Notes: generated by a model not told the origin, from the letters alone. A stretch of 54,638 nt of DNA from Lysobacterales bacterium (GCA_014238945.1 JABAAB010000060.1:1-54638); one strand, 5' to 3'; counted from the stretch's first letter, positions 45,801 through 54,373 are shown. Numbers and translations are program-made.

Positions 45801-45929
45801 ACCCCGGGCAAATACAGTATCCGCGTCACCGTGGGTGAGAACAGTGACAGCGTCAGCTTGAAAATCAAGCCACCAAAGGACTATGAACCGAGGACCAGCG
45901 AACCCTACAAATTGCGTGGTAAAAAGTAA
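42891..45929 (+). CDS. Secreted sortilin/VPS10-like BNR-repeat protein
   Basis: This protein has 1012 residues. A signal peptide (ISLFSALLIATAVQA) is followed by two beta-propellers built of BNR/Asp-box repeats: SGGLWKTSNNGHS, LYRSDDGGQNWRY, IFRSSDGGESW, IYKSTDGGDSW, VWRSDDAGASW, VKSDDGGKSW, VSYDGGKTW and VYVSTDRGESWSAL. The region of about 275-350 is an alpha-helical insertion. A C-terminal domain begins near 800 and contains a Glu/Asp/Lys-rich, probably disordered stretch (near 900-950). Proteins of this type are annotated as glycosyl hydrolases or sortilin-like, but no catalytic site is established. It is a paralogue of the deleted gene at 15896. Confidence 0.85.
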   Translation: MKITSMTTIISLFSALLIATAVQARPKPGPAADFDAKQAAWQQHLAMEEASPYAGLKWRNVGPVVQGGRLVDMEVVPGQPYTFYAAYASGGLWKTSNNGHSFEPLFDQQASIIMGDIAVDPNHPETVWVGTGENNSSRSSYGGMGLYRSDDGGQNWRYMGLGDTDRIGRILIDPNDSDRIFVAALGKLYTPGGQRGIFRSSDGGESWQQVLAGGEWTGIIDLVFKPDDPNTLYASAWDRQRRPWDFTEGGSGSAIYKSTDGGDSWSHLEGGLPKGDFVGRIGLAVSAASPETLYASIDNQQALPEDQWELGDRPVNAKRLRNMSKEEFLQQDRNEIERFIRGSDFAVEIDADTLIDWVKSDEVSIQDIIDDLGDANASLFNTDIVGLQVWRSDDAGASWRLTHDGPLDQVVYSYGYYFGEIRVSPKDVDQVYVLGVPIVKSDDGGKSWFSVHGPKVHGDHQSMWINPQHPEHLLIGNDGGADVSYDGGKTWVKVDAQPLGQFYTINVDMAKPYNVYGGLQDNGTIRCSSTNRWQSGENCSRINGGDGMYVAVDPRDNKTTYTGSQFGYYARLGDGGRNEVRPRNAFGDPALRYNWNTPVILSPHNADVVYFGTNILYRSMDQGQTWTAISEDLSRSNNRGDVPYGTLTTLSESSLKFGLIWAGTDDGQVWVTNNGGDRWQDVADKLPKDRWVSRVEASAHDLNRAYVTLNGYRDDDIRAYVYRTDDLGKRFKDISKGLPAEAVNVIREDPLMENILYVGTDRGVYVSTDRGESWSALQGDLPNVPVHDLVVHPRERELVAGTHGRSIWIVDLLPLQELVEAGDDTALKVFYAADVQASRGWRGKRSRWFFRPEYAPKSTLTYWSDTAAPASIEIVDSNDAVVRRMDSDALLGMNSFEWDLLVDEERALAAETSAGEQSKESSDEADEADTKTEEIKQADAEDRDTKDGEMTNLSDTPYSESVRLGHILYATPGKYSIRVTVGENSDSVSLKIKPPKDYEPRTSEPYKLRGKK

Positions 45930-45943
45930 CGAACAGCAATGAA

Positions 45944-46768
45944 TCAGATAACCAACCGGATGGCCCATACCATTCCAAGCATCATGGTCGCCACCGCCAT
46001 AAGCCCGCGTCGGTCGGGTGAAAGCCAGAAGAACAGACTGGCGATGCGCCCGGCAAGGGCGATGGGGAAGCCTGCCACCCACAGGTCTTTGACCGCCTGT
46101 GGGCCACCCCGCTGCATGGTTTTCTGTACCTGGCCCATGGCCTTTGCCACCGGGCCAAACAAGGCCACGCTCTGTGTTTTTGTGACCTGCTGACCGGCTA
46201 TTACTGCCTGCATCATGCGTTGCAGGGCCGCACGGTCGGCTGCCCACAATGACCGGTAAACGATGGTTCCTTGGCTGTTTACCAGGATGGCCGAATTGGG
46301 TTTTGGATCCAGCGCACGGTGCAGGTCTCCATCGATGGTGTCAACGGCCACCGTCCAGTCAATCTCAAAAAAATTCTTCAGGGCACGTGCGTGGTCCAGT
46401 TTTTCAGCCAGGGTTTCGGCCTGCCCTATGTGCTCACCTGGATGTGCTTCGCGGCTGTACACCATGATGAATTTGACGCGATCGCCCAACTTTTCATACA
46501 GCCTTTGAATATGCGGTGCAGCGCTGGCCGTATTCGGGCAGGTCATTGAACCGAAAACCAGCAGCAGCGGTTTGTCACCGGGCAGGTCATCATTGCCCAG
46601 TGGGTCGCCTTCGGTGGTGACCAGTTGAAACCGGGGTAATGCATCACCCGGTCCTGTCGTCGTTTTCCCAAATCTCAAATCCCGGAACAGCAGACGGGTT
46701 GTGAAGTGTTTGTAACGGTAATCGTTCCCCGTTGCCAGGTTCCCTTGTGAACTGTTTTCCGTATTCAT
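45944..46768 (-). CDS. Iodothyronine-deiodinase-like redoxin protein
   Basis: This protein has 274 residues. A thioredoxin-fold domain has LLLVFGSMTCPNTASAAPHI and FIMVYSREAHPGE, matching the deiodinase signature (FGSxTUPPF ... YIEEAHP). Cys77 occupies the place of the selenocysteine, so the protein is a Cys homologue of the family. The C-terminus ends with a membrane-like segment (GLMAVATMMLGMVWAIRLVI) after FPIALAGRIASLFFWL, giving two helices. Probable membrane-bound reductase or peroxidase; the substrate is unknown. It is convergent with the sortilin-like gene (14 bp). Confidence 0.75.
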   Translation of the reverse strand: MNTENSSQGNLATGNDYRYKHFTTRLLFRDLRFGKTTTGPGDALPRFQLVTTEGDPLGNDDLPGDKPLLLVFGSMTCPNTASAAPHIQRLYEKLGDRVKFIMVYSREAHPGEHIGQAETLAEKLDHARALKNFFEIDWTVAVDTIDGDLHRALDPKPNSAILVNSQGTIVYRSLWAADRAALQRMMQAVIAGQQVTKTQSVALFGPVAKAMGQVQKTMQRGGPQAVKDLWVAGFPIALAGRIASLFFWLSPDRRGLMAVATMMLGMVWAIRLVI

Positions 46769-47006
46769 GAGTCGTTATTTACACTGCAATCTGCGGTGCT
46801 CCTGATGATATTCAAATTCTGGTAACAGACTTTACTTTATGGGCAGAGACGGATAAATGAGTAGATCGATAAATCTTTATGCGCAGCAACAATAATCAGC
46901 CAATGATTTGAGTATTCGGTGTGATCGAAATATTAGAGACAAACGGCTAAAGTACACCAGTGGTTTACCCTGGTATTGAACCTTGACCCCAATTTGAGGA
47001 AATGAA

Positions 47007-47867
47007 ATGTCAACAGCAATATTGAAGATCGAGCCACAGGTCAAGGACCTGGGCGAATTCGATGTACGCCGGGCGCTACCTTCCCCCCAAAGACGCATGG
47101 TCGGACCGTTTATTTTCTTTGATCACTTCGGACCGGCCACCTTTTCTCCAGGTGCCGGTATACAGGTGCGACCCCACCCCCATATAGGCATTGCCACGGT
47201 CACTTACCTGTTCGAGGGGCAGATTGTCCACCGCGACAGCCTGGGTTATAACGAGGTCATTCGGCCCGGTGCGGTCAACCTGATGACAGCAGGTCGCGGC
47301 ATTGTTCACTCGGAACGTGCCGGGGATGATATTGGGGAAACCGCCCGTTTGCACGGATTGCAGTTGTGGCTGGCTCTGCCGGATGAGTTGGAGCAGACCG
47401 AACCGGCATTCATGCATTATCCCGCTTCAACCATCCCGGAGTTCGCACATGAGCAGGCCGCTATCCGGTTGATAGCAGGCGAATGGCTGGGACAGCTTTC
47501 CCCGGTGAAGCAGCACTCACCAACCTTGTACGCTGAATGCCGCTTGTCCAGTGGTAGCCGCGCTTCCTTTCCACTGGAGCATACGGAAATTGCCATTTAT
47601 GTTGTGTCCGGGAAAATCGGGATTCATGGCGAAGATATTGCCGGGGGCATCATGTTGGTACTGAATGAAGACCCATCCGTCGAAATTACTGCTCAGCAGG
47701 ACAGCATGGTGGTATTCATCGGTGGTGACCCGGTGGGTGAGCGGCACATCTGGTGGAACTTCGTCGCCAGCAAACGCAGCATGATCACCCAGGCCAGGGA
47801 AAACTGGATTGAAGGCCGTTTTACAATGGTCGAAGGAGATGATGAATTTATTCCGGCGCCTGATTAA
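47007..47867 (+). CDS. Pirin-family protein
   Basis: This protein has 286 residues; GAGGAAAT lies just before the ATG. The bicupin has RRALPSPQRRMVGPFIFFDHFGPATF, the metal site VRPHPHIGIATVTYLFEG with Asp-free HPH, and TAGRGIVHSERAG (His and Glu ligands). A C-terminal cupin half follows (GIHGEDIAGGIMLVLNEDPSVEI). Pirins bind iron or other metal; some are quercetin dioxygenases, others regulators. Length is normal. It is a single gene in front of the DUF2959 lipoprotein. Confidence 0.92.
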   Translation: MSTAILKIEPQVKDLGEFDVRRALPSPQRRMVGPFIFFDHFGPATFSPGAGIQVRPHPHIGIATVTYLFEGQIVHRDSLGYNEVIRPGAVNLMTAGRGIVHSERAGDDIGETARLHGLQLWLALPDELEQTEPAFMHYPASTIPEFAHEQAAIRLIAGEWLGQLSPVKQHSPTLYAECRLSSGSRASFPLEHTEIAIYVVSGKIGIHGEDIAGGIMLVLNEDPSVEITAQQDSMVVFIGGDPVGERHIWWNFVASKRSMITQARENWIEGRFTMVEGDDEFIPAPD

Positions 47868-47898
47868 TCTGACCCCCCAAACCCAAACCTGTTGACGA

Positions 47899-47904
47899 TA
47901 TAAT
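47899..47904 (+). promoter_or_regulatory. Consensus -10 box before the DUF2959 gene
   Basis: TATAAT lies 32 bp before the ATG at 47936, so the DUF2959 gene probably has its own sigma-70 promoter; the -35 region is poor. Confidence 0.35.
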
Positions 47905-47935
47905 CTCCGATACCTCTTGAGTGGAGACTGCTCTG

Positions 47936-48589
47936 ATGCAAGCCAACCCGATTTCCATTGCGTTAGTTACCATCGTGTTGACCGGTTGTTCCGGAACCTA
48001 CTACAAGACCATGGAAGGATTTGGCCTGGAAAAACGCGACATACTCGTGGACCGGGTCGAAGATGCCCGTGACGCCCAGGATTCCGCTGCCGAGCAGTTT
48101 GCCTCGGCACTGGAACAATTCCGCGCCACGGTACAGTTCGATGGTGGTGATCTCGAAAAGACCTATGACCGCTTAAATGATGAGTACGAGGACAGTGTGG
48201 ACAAGGCGGACGCAGTCAGCAGCCGTATTGACTCGGTGGAAAATGTGGCCGAAGACCTATTCGACGAATGGGAAGATGAATTGGAGCAGTATTCCCGTGA
48301 CGACCTGCGCAGAGACAGTGCTGCCCTGCTCAGGGACACACGCAATCGCTACAGCCAGTTGATGAAATCCATGCGCCGGGCAGAACGCAGCATGGACCCG
48401 GTCTTAACTGCCTTCAAGGACCAGGTGCTGGTACTCAAACACAACCTCAACGCCCGTGCGATCGGATCACTGCGTAATGAACTCAGCAGTATTGAGCGCG
48501 ACACGGCGGCGCTGATAACACAGATGCAAAAGGCCATTGCCGAGGCCAATGAATTTATTGCCTCGATGGAGGCCGGTTCGGACGCCTGA
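47936..48589 (+). CDS. DUF2959 lipoprotein (coiled coil)
   Basis: This protein has 217 residues from the ATG at 47936. Lipobox VLTGC gives lipidated Cys18, followed by GTYYKTMEGFGLEKRDILVDRVEDAR, the typical start of DUF2959. Almost the whole remainder is alpha-helical coiled coil (AAEQFASALEQFRATV, YDRLNDEYEDSVDKADAV, TAALITQMQKAIAEANEFI). These are periplasmic lipoproteins of unknown role, possibly envelope spacers. Confidence 0.85.
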   Translation: MQANPISIALVTIVLTGCSGTYYKTMEGFGLEKRDILVDRVEDARDAQDSAAEQFASALEQFRATVQFDGGDLEKTYDRLNDEYEDSVDKADAVSSRIDSVENVAEDLFDEWEDELEQYSRDDLRRDSAALLRDTRNRYSQLMKSMRRAERSMDPVLTAFKDQVLVLKHNLNARAIGSLRNELSSIERDTAALITQMQKAIAEANEFIASMEAGSDA

Positions 48590-48900
48590 TCGCTCAACTG
48601 GCTTAATCAAGCCCTGTTGTTACCGAACAATAGAGTAAACACCGCAAGCTTGGATAGATAAGGCGGTTCAATCAGAGAATTTACAAACGCTATTAATTGA
48701 ACACCTGATTTGCAAGCTAAATGTAAATATGTGCAAGTTAAGTTTTAGATTTTTTAAATCGTTGGGACTTCTAAGAGATAAATATAGACTACTATTAAAA
48801 ATCTTTTTCAGAAACTTAAGGGAACCCATCTTGCTAAAACATCATAAGTTTCCATGCTGTATCTACAATTATACTCAAATTCATTTAAATGAGGTTCTAT
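48590..48900. other. AT-rich leader of the DUF6090 island
   Basis: From about 48640 the base use becomes strongly AT-rich compared with the genes on either side. One 61-codon frame (48729) has no ribosome binding site or known motif and overlaps the next start. I see no other gene. Confidence 0.4.
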
Positions 48901-49662
48901 ATGATATTACGTAGCGTAACAAAACACGTTAAAGAGCAAAATTGGTTTGCTGTATTTGTTGATTTTATGATTGTAGTTGTTGGTGTTTTTATTGGTATTC
49001 AAGTAGCGAACTGGAACGATACTCAAGCTTTTAGAGAGAAAGAAAGGCTATTATTAAAAGAGCTTGAACGTGAAATAACCGCGGGAATTGATGTAACTAG
49101 TCAAAGAGGAGAATCATATAAACAAGTACTCGAAGCTGGTATAAAGTCACTATCTATATTATCAGGTGATGGTGAATGTAAAACTGATTGCTGGAATACA
49201 CTGGTAAATTTCATGCATGCATCGCAATGGCAAGACATTCGTACCAATCGAGTGATATATGATGAAATGCGTCGACAGGGCTTACCACGTAACCGAACCA
49301 TTATTGAAAGTATTGAAATTATGCTTGCACAGAACGAAGGTAATGCCGTTATTTTTGATGATAAACCTATTTACCGAACTAAAATTCGAGAATTGTTACC
49401 TTTTGAATTTCAACAGTTTTATTGGGTGAATTGTTATACGTATGTTGGTGGACATGAAACCTATTCATTAAACTGCAAGGAAGGGGTTACAAATGACGTG
49501 GCTTATCAAATAGTTAAAAATATTGTCAACCAACCAAAAATTAAACTTTATTTGACAGACTGGGCAAGTACGCTAGTTACACTCCCCTCAAATTTTATAA
49601 GTCAAAATGCTGATGCTCGAAAAGCAATTGCTTTAATAGAAGCCGAATTAAAAAAACGCTGA
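48901..49662 (+). CDS. DUF6090-like membrane protein, AT-rich, probably acquired
   Basis: This protein has 253 residues from the ATG at 48901, with GAGGT 6 bases upstream; an ATG at 48889 would be inside that site. It begins MILRSVTKHVKEQNWFAVFV, then a membrane helix (DFMIVVVGVFIGIQVANWND) and KERLLLKELEREI, the DUF6090 signature; the remainder is soluble and ends with ALIEAELKKR. Function unknown. Codons end mostly in A/T, unlike neighbours, which suggests horizontal transfer. Confidence 0.75.
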   Translation: MILRSVTKHVKEQNWFAVFVDFMIVVVGVFIGIQVANWNDTQAFREKERLLLKELEREITAGIDVTSQRGESYKQVLEAGIKSLSILSGDGECKTDCWNTLVNFMHASQWQDIRTNRVIYDEMRRQGLPRNRTIIESIEIMLAQNEGNAVIFDDKPIYRTKIRELLPFEFQQFYWVNCYTYVGGHETYSLNCKEGVTNDVAYQIVKNIVNQPKIKLYLTDWASTLVTLPSNFISQNADARKAIALIEAELKKR

Positions 49663-49754
49663 ATTGAAAATAGTAAATGTTCAGCAAGGACTTTAATATT
49701 GCTTGTTACTGACCTTCCCCCTGTTTTCGGTCCAGCTACATTGAGGGTATAGAT

Positions 49755-49784
49755 AAATAAATAAAATAAATAAAATAAATAAAT
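49755..49784. repeat. AAAT-based microsatellite
   Basis: The 9-bp unit AAATAAATA occurs twice in tandem and runs on into AAATAAATAAAT. It marks the end of the AT-rich island. The following 220 bp up to 50004 return to normal composition and show no gene. Confidence 0.8.
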
Positions 49785-50004
49785 ACAAAGAGATACATAT
49801 TTTATGATCCTGATTATGGAAAAGCAGCATTCAAATACAGGTGGCTGGAGTATTCAAATCGAGTCATTTGAGGGACCCCGCTCTCGCTGAGGGAAATCCA
49901 GATTTAAAGAATCTCATCCAATTCAGGGCTATGTCATTTCGATGAGCTTGAGTGCGCTCGTGAACCTCTATCAGTTGTCTGAAATGTACGGCTCCGGCGA
50001 TGGT

Positions 50005-50625
50005 TTACAGATCAGATGGCGCCTCAAAAAAATCAACCACGCCCGTCTCCAGCGAGTACTCCGCAGCGACCACCAACAGACCATTTTCCCGTGTCATTTG
50101 CTCCAGTATCTGTGAACCGTGCCGGAGGCGTTTGGCTGATGCCCGGATGTTGGCACGTACGGCAGACTGGACCAGGCTGGCTCGATCTGCATGGGGGTTG
50201 TTCACCACCAGTGATTCAATGGAGGGCCTGATGCGGTCAACGATGGAACTGAGGTTGGGCGAACGTTGTTCGCTTGGTTGCTCCAACTCCTCGATGGTGG
50301 CCTCGATCGCTCCGCAGTTGGCGTGACCCAGAACCACGACCAGGGAAGTGCCAAATCGCTTGGCGGCAAATTCAACACTGCCGATCTGAGATGGTGCGAC
50401 GATATTTCCGGCCACGCGGATCACAAACAGGTCACCGAGCCCCTGGTTGAACACGATTTCGGCCGGTACCCGCGCATCGGAACAGCCCAGGATGATGGCA
50501 AAGGGTTCCTGTCCCAGTAAAAGTTGTCGTCTGCGGCCCTCGTGATCCATAGCCTGGCCATCGCCGGCTATGAATCTGCGGTTTCCTTCCTTCAAACGAT
50601 TTAATGCTGCTAACGCATTTAACAC
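50005..50625 (-). CDS. Beta-class carbonic anhydrase
   Basis: This 206-residue protein interconverts CO2 and bicarbonate using zinc. Ligands: Cys48 and Asp50 in LGCSDARVPAE, His101 and Cys104 in GHANCGAIEATI. IRVAGNIVAPSQIGSVEFA is the usual core. The length fits a normal cytosolic beta enzyme. It is the last gene of a three-gene minus-strand unit: 13 bp after the membrane protein and the core-binding-domain protein before that. Confidence 0.92.
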   Translation of the reverse strand: MLNALAALNRLKEGNRRFIAGDGQAMDHEGRRRQLLLGQEPFAIILGCSDARVPAEIVFNQGLGDLFVIRVAGNIVAPSQIGSVEFAAKRFGTSLVVVLGHANCGAIEATIEELEQPSEQRSPNLSSIVDRIRPSIESLVVNNPHADRASLVQSAVRANIRASAKRLRHGSQILEQMTRENGLLVVAAEYSLETGVVDFFEAPSDL

Positions 50626-50638
50626 CGGTTCAGTTCCC

Positions 50639-51226
50639 TCAAATCTTCAACTCATCAAATTCCTGTAAATGGGCCAGGAACATACCCAGCGCGTACTCAA
50701 GGTCGGTCCGGTTGGTTGCCTCCGCAAGTTGTCGCACCGAATCAATGATTGCCAGCCACCAGCGCATATGACCGGGACTCAGCTGGGCTGCGACGGGAAG
50801 CAGGTCATGTATTACGGCAAGATCCCGGTGGGCAATCGTCTTGAGTGCCGACATGTTCTCCAGGCCCATCTTCTGTGCTTTCAGTTTTGTGACCAGGGAT
50901 TTCACCACGGCGGGGTCATCCTCCAATGCGGTAGAACTCATGGGTTCTGCATCCTCCTCGAGGAAGGCGACATCCAGGTGGGACAAGAACACCCGTAACG
51001 AACCTCGCAGACTCAACCACATCTCATGACGTCGCTCGTGTTCCCTGACCTGCTGTACATAGGTGAACAATCCCACCAGGAAGAATCCCTCCAGACAGAA
51101 GCCGATCAATTCGGGGATCAAATTGTCATGAAAAGGACCTTCGCCCGTCCCCATAAACCACCACAGCAACAAGGCGCCGGAAACTCCGAAAACCAGCAGG
51201 GGTGCTATCAGAAGGACTCGGTTCAC
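50639..51226 (-). CDS. Membrane protein with helical cytosolic domain, unrecognised
   Basis: This protein has 195 residues. Two N-terminal helices (VLLIAPLLVFGVSGALLLWWFM and IGFCLEGFFLVGLFTYVQQV) are followed by a charged, mostly helical domain (REHERRHEMWLSLRG, RVFLSHLDVAFLEEDAEP, KLKAQKMGLENMSALKTI). I recognise no family. It starts 9 bp after one gene and ends 13 bp before carbonic anhydrase, so the three are likely one transcript. Confidence 0.6.
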   Translation of the reverse strand: MNRVLLIAPLLVFGVSGALLLWWFMGTGEGPFHDNLIPELIGFCLEGFFLVGLFTYVQQVREHERRHEMWLSLRGSLRVFLSHLDVAFLEEDAEPMSSTALEDDPAVVKSLVTKLKAQKMGLENMSALKTIAHRDLAVIHDLLPVAAQLSPGHMRWWLAIIDSVRQLAEATNRTDLEYALGMFLAHLQEFDELKI

Positions 51227-51235
51227 CTCGATACC

Positions 51236-51784
51236 TCAGTCAGTATCCGGGTCAGCCAGTGCCTGTACCACGGCCACAATTTTCTGTGCTTCCTTGCGGG
51301 TCAGGTCCAGGGGCATATTCTGCAGGTAGACCACCAGGTCATCCCGAATCGGGACCGGAAATATGTCTGCCGGTCTGGACGGCAGGTTCAGGGTCAATTC
51401 CTCCCTGGCCTTATCCTCAGCGCTCGGTGCCCACTTTTCAACCGGTTTGTGGTGCACTCCAACATGATCCCTGGATTTTGGAATAAAGCCGCCGGGATCA
51501 TCGGTCCATGCTATGAAGTCATCCAGCGTAGCCTGCAACCGGGATTTGTAAATCTCGAGGCTTTCTTCCCGGATGCTCGAACCCTGCAGTTTGTGAAAAC
51601 GGGAACAGAGTTCATCCACGTCGAGTTGACGCAAATCCTGTCTTTCTATCAGGTTTAACTGGGTCAGCAATTGCTCCGCCGCCATTTTTCGGGATTTTGC
51701 GGTAGAGGGATTTATCAGGCCATTGACCGCGCTTTGACGGATAAACTCCAACAATTTTGCTTCGCTGTAATTCTTCTGTGCCAT
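51236..51784 (-). CDS. Orphan recombinase-type core-binding-domain protein
   Basis: This protein has 182 residues from the ATG at 51784, with AAGAAG upstream. The first about 100 residues have the SAM-like core-binding pattern of tyrosine recombinases (LLEFIRQSAVNGLINPSTAKSRK, LDVDELCSRFHKLQG, EESLEIYKSRLQATLDDFI), but no catalytic domain (no R..HxxR..Y) follows; the C-terminus is Pro-rich and then LVVYLQNMPLDLTRKEAQKIVAVVQAL. So it may bind DNA without cutting. It heads the carbonic-anhydrase unit. Confidence 0.6.
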   Translation of the reverse strand: MAQKNYSEAKLLEFIRQSAVNGLINPSTAKSRKMAAEQLLTQLNLIERQDLRQLDVDELCSRFHKLQGSSIREESLEIYKSRLQATLDDFIAWTDDPGGFIPKSRDHVGVHHKPVEKWAPSAEDKAREELTLNLPSRPADIFPVPIRDDLVVYLQNMPLDLTRKEAQKIVAVVQALADPDTD

Positions 51785-51996
51785 GGATCTTCTTGATTGA
51801 TGGTCCAAAGTTCAAGCTTACCAGTTTAGTGGGCAGCGAACAGGATCAGGGACCCTGTGAATTCCAGAAAACAGTCACTGACCCTTTGGCAATGACGCAG
51901 TAAATGGCCGTACCACTGACTTATTCGTGATCCTTTGCCAAGCCCCTTCAATCGGTCTATGCTGGGTTCCCCGCACCTGTAATCAAGGAATCAGGC

Positions 51997-52632
51997 ATGT
52001 ATCGACTGCACGGGTTTTTTACCCAGAACTCAATGAAACCCCTGTATGTCCTCGAGGAACTCGGGGTCGAATACGAGTTTTGTTATGTCAACCTGATGAA
52101 GGGTGAGAACCGGACCGGGGAGTTTGCAGCAATGACCCCCGTGGGCAAGGTACCAGTGCTGGAACATGATGGGCAATACCTGTTCGAGTCCGGCGCCATC
52201 TGCCGTTACCTCGCCAACGTCGAACAATCCGCGCTTTACCCGGAAGACAAACTGCAACGGGCCCGGGTGGACCAGTGGATGGATTTCTTCACCTGCCACC
52301 TGGGCCGCTGGCTGATCAAACTGTACTTTGAAAATATCATCAGACCACGGGCAAACCTGGGTGAAAAAGACGAGGCGGGCTGTGAAGAGGCAGTCAAATT
52401 TGCCCACCAGCAATTCAAGTTACTGGATGACTGGTTCGAGAACCGGACCTGGCTGGCCAATGACGCCCTGTCCATTGCCGATCTGTTTGGTCTGGCCTAT
52501 GTTGAGCAGGTGCATAGCATCGACTTTCCGCTGGACAACTATCCCCGGGTCAAATCCTGGCTGGACCGACTTGAAGGTCGTGCCAGCACCGCCCGTGCCC
52601 AGGCCCGCGTGTCATCCGGGGCCGGCTCTTGA
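51997..52632 (+). CDS. Glutathione S-transferase
   Basis: This protein has 211 residues. The thioredoxin-like N-domain starts YRLHGFFTQNSMKPLYVLEELGVEYEF; Ser in TQNSMK fits the active-site position. MTPVGKVPVLEHDGQYLFESGAICRYLAN carries the cis-Pro and glutathione Glu-Ser motif. The helical C-domain has the usual SIADLFGLAYVEQV cap. It conjugates or moves glutathione with an unknown substrate. An unusually short His/Pro-poor tail follows. Confidence 0.9.
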   Translation: MYRLHGFFTQNSMKPLYVLEELGVEYEFCYVNLMKGENRTGEFAAMTPVGKVPVLEHDGQYLFESGAICRYLANVEQSALYPEDKLQRARVDQWMDFFTCHLGRWLIKLYFENIIRPRANLGEKDEAGCEEAVKFAHQQFKLLDDWFENRTWLANDALSIADLFGLAYVEQVHSIDFPLDNYPRVKSWLDRLEGRASTARAQARVSSGAGS

Positions 52633-52692
52633 AGCGACTGTTGAAACGCACCTTTTGAGAATCATCCTGCGTGAGCCTGTGAGGTGCAATCC

Positions 52693-52736
52693 GTGCTAGC
52701 ATACGGTTCATTTTCCGTGAGACCCGGTATGCTCAC
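52693..52736. promoter_or_regulatory. Imperfect dyad upstream of the MttB-like gene
   Basis: GTGCTAGCATACGG (52693-52706) is mirrored by CCGGTATGCTCAC (52724-52736), differing only by small insertions, about 30 bp before the ATG. This could be an operator. Confidence 0.35.
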
Positions 52737-52766
52737 CGGGTGGCAAAAGTGGTCAGGAGCAGGTGC

Positions 52767-54293
52767 ATGCGGCCCGGTTTAAACATCATCAGCGATGAGC
52801 TGATCATCAAAATTGTCGATGAAGCCAAGCGTATCCTGGCGGAAATCGGTATGGATATCCGTGGTGCGGGGCTCCGGCAACGTCTGCTGGAGCACGGTCT
52901 GAAGACAGATACCAAGGATCACCGTGTGTTGTTCCCGGCTGATATTGTTGAAAGCGCCATCAATACCGCACCGGCAACATTTACCCTGTTTGACCGCGAC
53001 GGCAACCCGCATGCCGAGATTGGTGGTGACAACGTAAATTTTGTACCCGGCTCCAGCGGTCTGAAGATGCTCGATCACCGCAGCGGCGAGACCCGTCTTT
53101 CAGACTCCACGGATTTTATTGAATATGCCCGTCTGACCGATGGACTGGAACACATCAGGTACCTGTCCACGGCATTTTCGACCAACCATGACATTGAACC
53201 ACAGGTTTCCGATGCCTGGCGCTTGTACATGTCGCTGATCACCTCGAAACGCCCGGTTGTATCCGGTGCCTTCAGCGAGCACGGTGTACCGCGAATGGCG
53301 GAGATGTTGCGTATGTTCCGTGATGACCATGCGCACATGGTGGCCAAACCACAATCCATTTTTACCATCACCGCTACGGGAAATTTCCGTTACGGTGAAG
53401 ATTCCTGCCAGAACCTGCTGGATTGCGTGGATGCGGGTATCCCCATCGAGGTCGTACCGGTCACGCTGATGGGTCTGATTGCACCGGTGACACTGGTGGG
53501 ATCACTGGTATTCCATTGCGTGGATGTACTGACCGGTTTGGTCATGGCCCAGATCGTCCGCCCGGGACACCCGGTGCTGTTTGGTGGTGCCCCTGCGACC
53601 TTTCACATGAAGGCGGCCAGTTCCCCGATGGCGGCCATCGAGGCCCAGCGGTTGAATGTTGCCTATGTCGCCATCGCCAAATCACTGAATCTGCCAACGC
53701 AGGCCTATATGGCGCTGAGCGACGGCAAGGTGCTGGATGCACAGGCCGGTGGTGAGACCTTCAGCAGCGCCCTGCTGGCGGCACTGGCCGGTGTCAACTC
53801 CGTGTCCGGTCCCGGTATGCTGGATTTCGTGCTGACCTTCAGCCTGCCCAAACTGGTGCTGGACAATGAGTTCTGCGGCCAGGCCCTGCATTTCGTACGG
53901 GACACAGGCACCCTCGAGGACCTCCCCACCGGTGACCTGGTGGAAGAACTGATGAAGGAAGACCACCTGATTACCGCGCCGCACACACTCAAGTACTGGC
54001 CAAAGGAGCTGTACCTGACCGACCCTGTGCTGGACCGCTTAAACCGTGATAGCTGGGTAGAGGCGGGTTCTGTTGAACTGAATGAGCGGGCCTGTGAGCA
54101 GGTCGAAACCAGGCTTGCGGCCTACACACCCTTTGAGACCGATCCGGAAATTGATGAAAAGATGCGCAGCCTGGTCAGGGAAGGATTCGAAAAACAGCAG
54201 GACCTGCCGGAATTACCACCCCCGCCAGAGCCACAAATCGCTGTTGTTCCGGGTAGACGCAGGGGTCGCAGACGCCGGAAGACGCCGGCCTGA
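52767..54293 (+). CDS. MttB-family methyltransferase (non-pyrrolysine)
   Basis: This protein has 508 residues from the ATG at 52767, with AGGAG 7 bases upstream; a GTG at 52740 is possible. The family pattern [55 protein letters not shown] and [13 protein letters not shown] is clear. No in-frame TAG exists, so pyrrolysine is absent and the enzyme belongs to the MttB relatives (glycine-betaine-demethylase type) that move a methyl group to a corrinoid protein. No corrinoid partner is nearby. The C-terminus ends with an odd basic tail ([13 protein letters not shown]). Confidence 0.9.
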   Translation: MRPGLNIISDELIIKIVDEAKRILAEIGMDIRGAGLRQRLLEHGLKTDTKDHRVLFPADIVESAINTAPATFTLFDRDGNPHAEIGGDNVNFVPGSSGLKMLDHRSGETRLSDSTDFIEYARLTDGLEHIRYLSTAFSTNHDIEPQVSDAWRLYMSLITSKRPVVSGAFSEHGVPRMAEMLRMFRDDHAHMVAKPQSIFTITATGNFRYGEDSCQNLLDCVDAGIPIEVVPVTLMGLIAPVTLVGSLVFHCVDVLTGLVMAQIVRPGHPVLFGGAPATFHMKAASSPMAAIEAQRLNVAYVAIAKSLNLPTQAYMALSDGKVLDAQAGGETFSSALLAALAGVNSVSGPGMLDFVLTFSLPKLVLDNEFCGQALHFVRDTGTLEDLPTGDLVEELMKEDHLITAPHTLKYWPKELYLTDPVLDRLNRDSWVEAGSVELNERACEQVETRLAAYTPFETDPEIDEKMRSLVREGFEKQQDLPELPPPPEPQIAVVPGRRRGRRRRKTPA

Positions 54294-54373
54294 TCACTAC
54301 GGGCTTGATCTCCACAAGCCCGATCTCCACTGGCCTGCTCTGACGGACAAGATGTTGTGCGGTTGTTATGGCC

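Noticed and set aside
48729-48914. A 61-codon frame in the AT-rich leader
   Set aside because: No ribosome binding site and overlap with the DUF6090 start; chance stops are rare to neither side, but no motif supports it.
49755-49784. CRISPR-like repeat
   Set aside because: A short AAAT microsatellite with no spacers.
52767-54293. Pyrrolysine-containing trimethylamine methyltransferase
   Set aside because: There is no in-frame TAG, so it is not a pyrrolysine protein.
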